From: Aliivibrio sp. | Lineage (GTDB): Bacteria > Pseudomonadota > Gammaproteobacteria > Enterobacterales > Vibrionaceae | Length of the DNA stretch: 64,000 bases | Assembly (NCBI GenBank): GCA_016764915.1 | Contig: JAESQY010000069.1 | Coordinates: forward strand, 1-64,000 | Reading direction: 5' to 3' | In this document: positions 32,862 to 40,500 of the stretch, piece by piece | Position numbering within the stretch: position 1 is the first letter of the stretch | Layout: the number at the start of each line of letters is the position of its first letter | Program-made: the position numbers and the translations under genes | Notes under the pieces: model-generated | Database searches by the model: none | What the model saw: the letters and a program-made list of their open reading frames with translations, nothing else | Told to the model about the DNA's origin: nothing

Positions 32862-35042
32862 ATGGTGGAAGAAACTCGAGATATTGAAGAGTCACAGGAA
32901 AAAGCTATTGACGTATTAGAAAAAGGTGCCGAGCTATATGATATTTGTACTCTGTTCAATCTGGCTCTTCGTTATCAAGATGGTGAAGGTGTTGAACAGT
33001 CATTTGAGAAAGCGATTGAATACTATCAAAAGGCTGCTGAATTAGGTAGTAATGACGCTATGTTCAATCTGGCTCTCAGTTATGAGAATGGCGAAGGTGT
33101 TGAACAGTCATTTGAGAAAGCGATTGAATACTACCAACAGGCCGCTGAATTAGGTAACAGTGGCGCTATGTTCAATCTAGCGCTCAGCTATGAGTATGGT
33201 GACGGTGTTGAACAGTCACTTGATAAAATGGTTGAATATTATCAAAAGGCCTCAGAATTTGGTAACAGTAATGCTATGTTCAATCTGGCTCTCAAGTATG
33301 AGCGTGGTGAAGTTGTTGAGCAGTCATACAAAAAAATGGTTGAATTCTATCAAAAGGCTGCAGAGTTAGGTAACAGTAACGCCATGTTCAACCTTGCTCT
33401 CAGTTATGAGGATGGTGAAGGTGTTGAGCAGTCACTTGAAAAAGCGGTTGGATACTATCATAAGGCTGCTGAATTAGGACATAGCAGTGCCATGTTCAAC
33501 CTGGCTCTCAAATATGAGCATGGTGAAGGTGTTGAACCGTCACTTGATCTAATGATTGAATATTATCAAAAGGCCGCTGAATTAGGTAACAGTGGTGCTA
33601 TGTTCAATTTGGCTCTCAAGTATGAGCGTGGCGAAAGTGTTGAACAATCACTTGATAAAATGATTGAATACTATCAAAAGGCAGCTGAATCAGGTCATAT
33701 AAGTGCTATGTACAATTTGGCTCTCAGTTATGAACATGGGGAAGGTATTGAACAGTCATTTAAGAAAATGGTTAAATACTATAAAAAAGCTGCTGAATCT
33801 GGTCATAGAAGTGCTATGTACAATTTGGCGGTCAGTTATGAGCGTGGTGAAGGTGTTGAGCTGTCATTTGAGAACGCGTTTGAATACTATCAGAAGGCCG
33901 CTGAATTAGGTCACAGCAATGCGATGTTCAATCTAGCTTTTCTCGTTAGACGAGGAAAAGGTTGTAAACAAAATCAAACTAAAGCCGAAGATCTATTCCA
34001 GAAGGCCTATGACAATGGTGACAATGATGCTTTGAGATATATACCGCACCCGTCTTTAAGAAAGTATGTATACCCAGCACTTAAAAAAAATGATGCAAGT
34101 AAAGATAAAGAAGAGGATGTTAAACGAGCTTTTGCAATGTTCCAAGATGCTGTAATAAATGTAATGGAATCTTGCGAGTATAAAGAAAATGAAGCCGTTT
34201 ATCATTTTACTCGCTGGCCTGCCATTCAGAGTATTTTGCCAAAAGAGCAGGCAGAAAGTAATAGAAATATTATTCGCTTATATCACGAAGACTATATGAA
34301 TGATCCTAGTGAGGGAATGAGCCTACATATGCTGATTGAGAATGGTGAATTTAATTCTGAGCTTAATGAAATCGCAATGTTTATGAATGATATATTAAAT
34401 CAACGATCTAACTTGACCCAAGAAGCTTCGACCTACATGGCCTCATTTACTAAATCATCCGACCGCCTAGATCTTTGGCGTGCTTATAGCTCTGATGGCG
34501 ATGGCTTTTGCTTAAAAATTAATATTAACAAGGCTGATAAACTCATTTGGTCTCAGGGGAGATTTGATTTAGATATTGGTGTAGATGAAGAACAGGAAAA
34601 GATTCATTCATACAAATTGTACAATGTTAAATACGATGAAAATGATAAACAGGAAAAGCTTGAAGAACTTCTTACTGCATTAAAACCTCTTTATGAGAGC
34701 GCAATTACGCTTCCTGACGAAATACTGTCTGAAATCAAAAAGACAATATTTTACATGCTTGGTGAGGTTGTCTACCTGTTTAAAGACGAGCAATACTCTA
34801 GTGAGAAAGAGGTTCGCATGTTCCAGCGTTTACCTCTACACGAAGTATGTATCGATGAAAGTGATATCGGTAAGCTGTATAAGCCCACTGGCCCTATTTT
34901 ATTCACAGGTAAAAACTCAGAGATCATGATTGGTCCCAAGGTTAGAAACCCAAGAGCGGTAGAGCTAAGCTTACGTAAGCGGCTTCAAGTCAATGGTTTT
35001 CATAATACTAAGGTTACTCACTCTAGAGTTAAATACCGCTAA
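32862..35042 (+). CDS. Sel1-repeat protein with C-terminal DUF2971 domain
   Basis: This 726-residue protein has no signal peptide or membrane span. Residues about 30-395 are ten Sel1-like (TPR-related) repeats of 36 residues, each close to EYYQKAAELGNSNAMFNLAL followed by SYEHGEGVEQS. They are so alike at DNA level (108-bp units) that recent expansion or copy-number change is likely. The C-terminal part, from about 440 (YHFTRWPAIQSILP to NDPSEGM, then ASFTKSSDRLDLWRAYSSDGDGFCLKI), resembles DUF2971, a domain common in defence islands. The function is unknown. A repeat scaffold coupled to a DUF2971 effector suggests a sensor/effector protein (inference). The ribosome binding site (GAAG) is weak. 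Confidence 0.82.
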   Translation: MVEETRDIEESQEKAIDVLEKGAELYDICTLFNLALRYQDGEGVEQSFEKAIEYYQKAAELGSNDAMFNLALSYENGEGVEQSFEKAIEYYQQAAELGNSGAMFNLALSYEYGDGVEQSLDKMVEYYQKASEFGNSNAMFNLALKYERGEVVEQSYKKMVEFYQKAAELGNSNAMFNLALSYEDGEGVEQSLEKAVGYYHKAAELGHSSAMFNLALKYEHGEGVEPSLDLMIEYYQKAAELGNSGAMFNLALKYERGESVEQSLDKMIEYYQKAAESGHISAMYNLALSYEHGEGIEQSFKKMVKYYKKAAESGHRSAMYNLAVSYERGEGVELSFENAFEYYQKAAELGHSNAMFNLAFLVRRGKGCKQNQTKAEDLFQKAYDNGDNDALRYIPHPSLRKYVYPALKKNDASKDKEEDVKRAFAMFQDAVINVMESCEYKENEAVYHFTRWPAIQSILPKEQAESNRNIIRLYHEDYMNDPSEGMSLHMLIENGEFNSELNEIAMFMNDILNQRSNLTQEASTYMASFTKSSDRLDLWRAYSSDGDGFCLKININKADKLIWSQGRFDLDIGVDEEQEKIHSYKLYNVKYDENDKQEKLEELLTALKPLYESAITLPDEILSEIKKTIFYMLGEVVYLFKDEQYSSEKEVRMFQRLPLHEVCIDESDIGKLYKPTGPILFTGKNSEIMIGPKVRNPRAVELSLRKRLQVNGFHNTKVTHSRVKYR

Positions 35043-35053
35043 CTAGACATAAA

Positions 35054-35080
35054 AACGCCAGAGCTACCCTATCTGGCGTT
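35054..35080. terminator. Hairpin after the Sel1 gene
   Basis: AACGCCAGA (35054-35062) and TCTGGCGTT (35072-35080) form a perfect 9-bp stem ten bases after the stop. The T tract is poor on the plus strand and better on the minus strand. The sequence from 35081 to 35415 shows no other feature. Confidence 0.5.
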
Positions 35081-35415
35081 GAAATATCTTACTAGAGTAT
35101 TGATTGACTCAAATTCAGCTTGTCAGAAGCAGTTGATTCAGCATCCTACTTCTATTCATCCAAGTATGGTTGAATCGTTCTACGCCAAAGCAACTATACG
35201 ATATAGAAAATTCACATTTCTTTAATAAACCCGAACCCTACCAAAGCCAGTCCAACTTAATCCGCGATACTTCACTAATTAATCAATTAGCACCACCAGT
35301 AAACTATTGATTAATATTGATAACACAGGTAATAAAAGGCAAGATAGTGAAAGGTACAATCGCTTTGTGTGCATAAGTTGCGTTGGTCACATTAATATTA
35401 GACAAGGAATTAAAC

Positions 35416-35784
35416 TTGGTTACAGTAAAGTCAAAACAATCACTGAACGGCGCGATATTCTCAGGTGAAGATGAAATAAGGGTTGAAGACCCTAAATTGG
35501 CTAAATGGATTATAGCTATTCACGCAATAAAACAAGTCGCTTGGAGTATTGCTATAGTTGTCATTGCCGCAGGAATATATACTTTGATTGGAACCGGTGG
35601 TGTTGGAGCTCCTGCGACAGCTGGCTTGACAGCAGCAGCAACCAGTATTGTAGGCTTTAGTGGTGCATCTGGAATGATCGGGTTAGGTCTTGCATTAGGT
35701 GGAATAAAAGGACTTAAAGTTCTCCGCAATGATTACAAGATAACGGATAAAAGCTCAAGTTCTGTTACTCTTAAAAAGAAATAA
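35416..35784 (+). CDS. Small glycine-rich membrane protein
   Basis: The TTG at 35416 is preferred because AAGGAA lies eight bases upstream; the frame is also open from a TTG at 35383. The product of about 122 residues has an N-terminal soluble part (SGEDEIRVEDPKLAKW), a hydrophobic span (VAWSIAIVVIAAGIYTLIG) and a long Gly/Ala-rich hydrophobic stretch (GVGAPATAGLTAAATSIVGF, then GLGLALGGIKG), ending in KITDKSSSSVTLKKK. The second half resembles pore-forming or holin-like hairpins, but no family is recognised. It follows the Sel1/DUF2971 gene by about 370 bases. Confidence 0.55.
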   Translation: MVTVKSKQSLNGAIFSGEDEIRVEDPKLAKWIIAIHAIKQVAWSIAIVVIAAGIYTLIGTGGVGAPATAGLTAAATSIVGFSGASGMIGLGLALGGIKGLKVLRNDYKITDKSSSSVTLKKK

Positions 35785-36125
35785 CATCCCCATACAAGAT
35801 TGTAAGAAATACTCCTAAGTCCATCATATGACTTTGGTACAAAGTCCTAATCACGTTAGTACAAATGTGAGCTACGTTACCAGATCTTCAAGTATGATCA
35901 CCATATGGTACTGACTATTTTAAGAGCTAATTTTCGATTAATCCGTACATTCAGACGGCGTTACGCATCACGTTAAATTAAAAATGAAGCAATCACCAAG
36001 AAAATTTCTACCGTGTTGGTGGTGACCATAGAGCCCAGAAAATGTTCATTCCCTGGGATGTCGCACCGTAGGTAGGAATTTATGTTCTAGAAGTACCTAA
36101 TTGTAAGGGAAGTATCCCTTCTTCC
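35785..36125. other. Region without a recognisable gene
   Basis: No convincing gene is seen. A short perfect dyad, ACTTTG-GTA-CAAAGT, is at 35831-35845. The composition and lack of coding frames fit decayed mobile DNA between the Sel1 locus and the integrase remnant. Confidence 0.4.
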
Positions 36126-36263
36126 TTACTCTTGATGTGATACTTCAACCTCTACAAAGTCTACTTTTTCACCACATACGCAGAGCTAATAACCTAGGTC
36201 TTTAAATATAAGCCACTCATCTGATTGATTGCAGCACTTACAAGTAGGTAGACGTTTATTCAT
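36126..36263 (-). pseudogene. Small zinc-ribbon gene interrupted by an in-frame TAG
   Basis: In minus direction a frame with ribosome binding site GAGGG starts MNKRLPTCKCCNQSDEWLIF and reaches KDLGY. It meets TAG (36186-36188) and continues in the same frame LCVCGEKVDFVEVEVSHQE to TAA. CKCC before the stop and CVC after it would together make a zinc ribbon of 45 residues, so both halves look like one protein split by a single nonsense codon. The simplest reading is a recent pseudogene. Stop-codon readthrough is less likely. Confidence 0.55.
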
Positions 36264-36336
36264 AAGCTAGCCCTCATTCACAGTCAATCTACTCTAACTT
36301 AGATAATCAAACCATTAAGACTTTAAACTACAAAAA

Positions 36337-36489
36337 ATGAGCAAGCGTCTGATTATGAGATGTAAATCGAAAATGAGCCTAAACTCTTTGCGCAAAGAGA
36401 CATTATGGAAATACTCTAATTTGGCTGCCGCTGCTAAAATTCGAAGCAAAGTAATTGAAGACATTTGTACAGGGCCCAGGAAGAAATAA
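36337..36489 (+). CDS. Doubtful 50-residue basic protein
   Basis: The frame starts MSKRLIMRCKSKMSLNSLRK and ends EDICTGPRKK. It is rich in Lys and Arg and has an Ala-rich helix (NLAAAAKIRSKVIE). There is no ribosome binding site worth the name. It may be a remnant of a larger gene or not coding at all. Recorded because it is the only plus-strand frame in this part of the island. Confidence 0.25.
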   Translation: MSKRLIMRCKSKMSLNSLRKETLWKYSNLAAAAKIRSKVIEDICTGPRKK

Positions 36490-36564
36490 GATATTGGTTT
36501 TTCTAGGTAAATATTTTCGGTAGGAAATGAGATACTCTCTTCGCAGAAAGTATCTCGATAAGGC

Positions 36565-36654
36565 TTACTTTTTAAAGTACGGCAAAATTAACAGCAGCAC
36601 TTGCAGTCCCAGCATCGCAAGATCCCATGGGTTTTTTGGAAAATTCAATATCAT
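36565..36654 (-). CDS. 29-residue membrane peptide
   Basis: The frame begins MILNFPKNPWDLAMLGLQVL and ends LLILPYFKK. Residues 11-26 form a hydrophobic helix flanked by KNPWD and by a Lys-Lys tail. GAGAGGT lies immediately before the ATG. Toxins of type I systems and regulatory membrane peptides have this size and shape, but no named family is recognised. It is in the decayed island, next to a strong terminator on the other strand. Confidence 0.55.
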   Translation of the reverse strand: MILNFPKNPWDLAMLGLQVLLLILPYFKK

Positions 36655-36697
36655 TACCTCTCGTTTCTTAATTTAAGACTTGAATGGCAGTAATAAG

Positions 36698-36788
36698 ATG
36701 CTAGTATTCATTCGTCAATCAATGAAAAAAGCACTTAAAACCTACGCTTCTAAATAAACTCTTCAGTTCCCGCTGAAGAGTTTTTTTA
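36698..36788 (+). ncRNA. Candidate short transcript ending in a strong terminator
   Basis: A near-perfect hairpin, AAACTCTTCAG (36756-36766) with CTGAAGAGTTT (36773-36783), runs into TTTT. No gene of normal size precedes it on the plus strand. The 59 bases before contain only a 19-codon frame (MLVFIRQSMKKALKTYASK) with a poor ribosome binding site. This is the pattern of a small regulatory RNA, or of a leader peptide left after its operon was lost. It lies 44 bases from the start of the divergent 29-residue peptide gene, so an antisense or antitoxin-type RNA is also possible. Confidence 0.4.
36756..36787 (+). terminator. Strong rho-independent terminator in the island
   Basis: An 11-bp stem with a 6-nt loop (TTCCCG) is followed by TTTT on the plus strand. 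It is the best terminator between 33 and 40 kb and has no obvious gene upstream. Confidence 0.85.
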
Positions 36789-36789
36789 T

Positions 36790-37235
36790 GCACAGATATT
36801 ATTTAGTATCGCTGCACATCAACAATCTAAAGGTAAATCGGATTTATTACAAGTGACAGAATGTTGTAAAAGTTGTGGATAAATTTCTTTTTAGAAAGCA
36901 AGTAAGTAGATGCTACTCGACTCAATTCAGTGATTACTTGATGTTATGACATTACATCAATGAATGCGTACGGTATTGAGGAGAGAGAAAAAATATTTTG
37001 CTTGATCTTTATATTGGATGTGGGATCAAAAACTCACCACCTTAATGATTTCCGCCATTTAAATAAATAGCGATATTATCTAAGTCTATTGACAAGGTTA
37101 ACTGTTATTACTCTTCATCCTACTGACAACTAAATGGATTAATTTTTCCTATTTATTTCCCTTATTTTTAATCATTAAAACAATCACAATTGAGCTTTCA
37201 ATAAACTCAAAATAAGTTCCCGTTTCTAATATTAT
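36790..37235. other. AT-rich region without a recognisable gene
   Basis: No supported gene. One plus-strand frame without a start codon ends in a cysteine-rich tail (LLQVTECCKSCG at about 36840-36878) and may be a remnant. The rest is AT-rich non-coding sequence before the MarR-type gene, whose 3' end faces it. Confidence 0.35.
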
Positions 37236-37526
37236 TTATGCCACCTTTATATACTTATATTCAACCCCACCACTCAGCTTCAACATGCAACTTCGAGTTA
37301 AATAGTATTTATCACTCAACCGCCTTAACAACGAACTTGCCCAACTTGATGACAATTCACATCGCTCAGCAATTTGTGACGGTGTGACCTCTTCACCCTC
37401 TTCTATCGACTGCAGAACAATCAACTGTGTCTTACTCAATTTAAGCAGCCCAACTTGCTCTGGAACTGAACGTGCGCATTTCAGTAAATTTTCGTGAATT
37501 TGCCGATTTTGGGCTATTTTTGGCAT
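37236..37526 (-). CDS. MarR-like winged-helix regulator
   Basis: From the ATG at 37526 (GAGGG upstream; the frame is open another 25 codons without one) the product is 96 residues. It has a winged-helix core: LLKLSKTQLIVLQSIEEGEEVTPSQIAERCELSSSWASSLLRRLSDKYYLTRS, followed by a beta wing (LKLSGGVEYKYIKV). This resembles MarR or related transcription regulators but lacks their long dimerisation helices, so it may be a phage or island regulator. It lies directly downstream of the integrase remnant on the same strand. Confidence 0.6.
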   Translation of the reverse strand: MPKIAQNRQIHENLLKCARSVPEQVGLLKLSKTQLIVLQSIEEGEEVTPSQIAERCELSSSWASSLLRRLSDKYYLTRSCMLKLSGGVEYKYIKVA

Positions 37527-37601
37527 GATTTTACTACCCTCTGTAATTAATAATGAGAATTGGATATTGGCTTTGATTTTTAAGATCTTTTTAACGATCA
37601 C

Positions 37602-37853
37602 TCAAACAACAAGATCAGCACTTAGACAGGTTCGACAGCAATTATTTAGCCATTGATGGTAGGTGTTTAGCGCTTCTTTCTTCTTCATTTCCAAATGTGT
37701 ATGGATATAAGCCTGGTCTAACTTGTCTTTGGCGTGGTTCAAGAGGGTTTCAGCTACGATGTAATCAACCCCTAGATCAGCCTAAACCGTTCTGGCCACC
37801 TTTCGTAAGTCATGTGCCGACCACTGTTTATTGCTAACCGCTCTGACTATCTC
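37602..37853 (-). pseudogene. Integrase (tyrosine recombinase) C-terminal remnant
   Basis: In minus direction the frame reads SNKQWSAHDLRKVARTV, then TAG, then ADLGVDYIVAETLLNHAKDK and on to AYIHTHLEMKKKALNTYHQW before TGA. HDLRK contains the HxxR box, LLNHAKDK the second His and AYIHTH the nucleophile Tyr of P4-type integrases. The TAG replaces what is normally a Trp or similar residue, and the N-terminal two thirds are missing. This is a dead integrase and marks the right side of an old island that includes the Sel1 locus. No tRNA attachment site was seen beside it. Confidence 0.8.
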
Positions 37854-38056
37854 AGAATATTATGGTTGAGTTTGAAATAGGATTATTTGATGAGGGAATT
37901 TTACAGTTGTGTATTAATCACTTGGGACAAGGAAAGTCATTTTTTATTTAATGTATAAAGAAATCCGTTTAAAGCGTGATATTCATCATACTTATCGTTT
38001 AGTTAATTATTCTTATACACTTTTTATGTGAATTTAATCACGGATTGGGTGGGAGT

Positions 38057-38102
38057 AAATAATTACTCTATTTATCAAGAGTAATTATTTTAATAAATAG
38101 AG
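38057..38102 (+). promoter_or_regulatory. Two mutually exclusive hairpins in the leader of the 5'-nucleotidase gene
   Basis: A 13-bp perfect stem (38057-38069 with 38078-38090) shares bases 38066-38069 with a second 10-bp perfect stem (CTCTATTTAT at 38066-38075 with ATAAATAGAG at 38093-38102). The 3' arm of the second stem contains the AGAG that would serve as ribosome binding site. The two structures cannot form together, so the leader could switch between open and closed ribosome binding. Confidence 0.5.
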
Positions 38103-38113
38103 TGTAAAAACAT

Positions 38114-40015
38114 ATGAATAAAAAGCTATTAACGAGTGCAATACTTTTATCTCTCTCGTTTGGGACCTTAAGTGCAGAAGGCGACATTACCAATATTACG
38201 GTCCTTGGAACTTCTGATCTCCATGGTCATTTTATGCCTTGGGATTACGCTGCAGATAAAGCCAATACGCGCGGTAGTCTAAGTCAAATTGCAACGAAAG
38301 TAGATGCGATACGAAAAGAACAAGAAAATATCATTTTGGTTGATGCTGGAGATACTATTCAAGGCAATTTTGTTGAAACATTTAAAGATGAGCCGATCGA
38401 CCCAATGATGCTTGGCTTTAATCAAATGGATTACGATGTATGGGTATTGGGTAATCATGAGTTTGATTTTGGTTTGAAGGTTCTAAATCGGTCATTATCT
38501 CAATTTAAAGGTAAATCTTTAGCGGGTAACATTGAACGTTCTGATGGTAACCCATTCTTACCTTCATATACGATTATCGATCGTCAGGGAATTAAAATTG
38601 GGGTTATTGGTATGGATACCCCAATGACCCAAGTGTTTGCAGAAGGAACAAATCGACTGGAAGGAATGATATTTACCAATCCAACATTAGAAGTGAAAAA
38701 AGTAGTTGAAAAAATCAAGAACGATGTAGATGCAATTATTTTGGTCGCTCATATGGGACTAGATAATGAAAATGATATCGAAAATACAGGGGTAACAGAT
38801 ATCGCTAATGCTAATCCTGAGATTGACGCTATTATCGCAGGTCATATGCACACACGTATTGATAAAGCGGTGGTCAATGGTGTGATTATTACCGAACCAG
38901 ATAAGTATGGTAGAGCTTTGTCTCGTATTGACCTTCAGTTTGAAGAGCGCAAAGGCAAATACATTCTTATTAATAAAGATAGCCTAGCATATAAAATCAA
39001 AGGTATGGATTCCGACAAGACGATGGAGTCACTTTATAAGCCATATCATGAGCGTTTGCGTGAAAATGCTAACCGTGAAGTTGCACAGTTGACAGGTGTT
39101 GATCTGGTGCCTGAAAATGAAATTCGTGGTATTCCTCAAGTGCATATTCAAGATACAGGTGTTAGTGCTTTATTTCAGGAAGCCAGCTTCTTTTATGCTC
39201 CAAAAGCGAATGTAATCGCATTACAAATTGATAATGATAATGCCGAATTGGACGTTGGTGTCATTAAAGCAAAAGATATTGCGTATAACTATCAATATGC
39301 AGGTGGTGAAATCACGGTTTATGAGATGACAGGTAAAGAGCTAAAGACCTATATGGAATGGTCTGCTGGTTATTTTAACTCTGTAGAAGAGGGAGATGTG
39401 ACTTATAGCTTTGACCCTAAGCGTCGCGCTTCCAAATATTCAACGAATGATTTTTTTGCTGGTGTAACTTATACCATTGACTTAATACAGCCCGCAGGGA
39501 AAAGGATAACAGATCTTAGATTTGCTGACGGTAATGTGATCAGCGACGACACTGATATTCGTCTAGGGATGAACAGTTACCGAATGGGACATCTTACAAA
39601 GAAAAAGGGTGTTCTGGAAGGACAGAAATTTCCAGTGATTTTTGATACTGAAGTAGAGTATGGAGAAGAAGCCGGAACCATTCGCAATCTAACTATTCGC
39701 TATCTTACTGAAGAAAAAAAGGGTGTTTATGAAGGTCAACCAATGCAGCGTTGGAAATTATCAGGTTTAACAGGATTTGAAACTCAACGAGAACTGGTTA
39801 AACAGCTTGTTAATTCTGGTAAAATTGATGTGCCAACTAGTTCAAATGGTCGCTACACAAATATCGCTTCCATCAATGTTAAAAAACTGATGTTTAAAAA
39901 TAAAGACCTAGCTACAAATGCAGTTGAAAGTAAAAAAGCTAAGCTCGCTAACGCTTCTGATGCTGAAAAGAAAAATATTGAGAATGAAATCATATTAATA
40001 AATGCTCTAAACTAA
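38114..40015 (+). CDS. Exported 5'-nucleotidase / 2',3'-cyclic phosphodiesterase family protein
   Basis: This 633-residue protein has a signal peptide (MNKKLLTSAILLSLSFGTLS, then AEG). The N-terminal calcineurin-like metallophosphatase domain shows LGTSDLHGHF, DAGDTIQGN, LGNHEFDFG, HMGLDNEND and AGHMHTRID, the metal ligands of the UshA/CpdB/YfkN group. A C-terminal 5'-nucleotidase domain binds substrate (GGEITVYEMTGKELK, YSFDPKRRASKYS). It should release phosphate and nucleosides from nucleotides in the periplasm. It is not UshA itself by sequence. It is monocistronic with a structured leader and a downstream hairpin. Confidence 0.88.
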   Translation: MNKKLLTSAILLSLSFGTLSAEGDITNITVLGTSDLHGHFMPWDYAADKANTRGSLSQIATKVDAIRKEQENIILVDAGDTIQGNFVETFKDEPIDPMMLGFNQMDYDVWVLGNHEFDFGLKVLNRSLSQFKGKSLAGNIERSDGNPFLPSYTIIDRQGIKIGVIGMDTPMTQVFAEGTNRLEGMIFTNPTLEVKKVVEKIKNDVDAIILVAHMGLDNENDIENTGVTDIANANPEIDAIIAGHMHTRIDKAVVNGVIITEPDKYGRALSRIDLQFEERKGKYILINKDSLAYKIKGMDSDKTMESLYKPYHERLRENANREVAQLTGVDLVPENEIRGIPQVHIQDTGVSALFQEASFFYAPKANVIALQIDNDNAELDVGVIKAKDIAYNYQYAGGEITVYEMTGKELKTYMEWSAGYFNSVEEGDVTYSFDPKRRASKYSTNDFFAGVTYTIDLIQPAGKRITDLRFADGNVISDDTDIRLGMNSYRMGHLTKKKGVLEGQKFPVIFDTEVEYGEEAGTIRNLTIRYLTEEKKGVYEGQPMQRWKLSGLTGFETQRELVKQLVNSGKIDVPTSSNGRYTNIASINVKKLMFKNKDLATNAVESKKAKLANASDAEKKNIENEIILINALN

Positions 40016-40029
40016 AGCAATAATAAATG

Positions 40030-40056
40030 GAGCCTCGACTTATATCGGGGCTCTTT
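40030..40056 (+). terminator. Terminator of the exported nucleotidase gene
   Basis: GAGCCTCGA (40030-40038) pairs with TCGGGGCTC (40045-40053), one G-U pair, followed by TTTAT. Confidence 0.6.
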
Positions 40057-40146
40057 ATGCCACAACATACTGCTGCTATTTTCATTTCACTGACAAGCTT
40101 TTGTCCAAATGTTACTTAGAATAATCCATCTAAGCCCATACCATAT

Positions 40147-40232
40147 TAGAAATGATGTACCTTGAAGAAGAGATTTGAAACTGCGATCAATCTATGTTGT
40201 TGCTGACTTTGTCGTAGTAAGTAGTTCATATT
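40147..40232 (+). pseudogene. Remnant of a second PhnA-type gene
   Basis: Bases 40147-40185 match the stretch of the intact PhnA gene encoding LEMMYLEEEISNW near 32229, but the Ser codon is now TGA. After an internal deletion, 40186-40232 matches the gene's last codons (QSMYVIAEFCRRK, stop, and the following GTAGCTCAT-like bases). It is therefore a shortened, dead copy 8 kb from the intact gene. The region from 40233 to 40500 holds no other recognisable feature. Confidence 0.7.
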
Positions 40233-40500
40233 AGTAGTGATGGCCCTAGGCTCCTTTTAATAAAGATTTTTTTATGTAATGTGATGATTTCTGTAATAAA
40301 AATGTAATAATATTGTCGTAAAACTTTAATATTCAATGCGAGATTCTAATTTATGTGATATGCAATGGTATTTCTATCAAACTTCTTGCACATATTCGTT
40401 TATTTCTTTGATTTTCTTGCTATGTATAGTCCTAACCATTAGTTATATCAATTGTGGTTATGGAAATTATTGATATTAAGAATCGAAGTAGGAAGTGAAT

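Noticed and set aside
32955-34000. CRISPR-like or satellite repeat array
   Set aside because: The regular 108-bp units are in frame and encode Sel1 repeats; there are no spacers.
36831-36878. Cysteine-rich frame ending CCKSCG as a gene
   Set aside because: It has no start codon or ribosome binding site; at best a remnant.
37602-38113. tRNA gene as integrase attachment site
   Set aside because: No cloverleaf-compatible sequence was seen around the integrase remnant.
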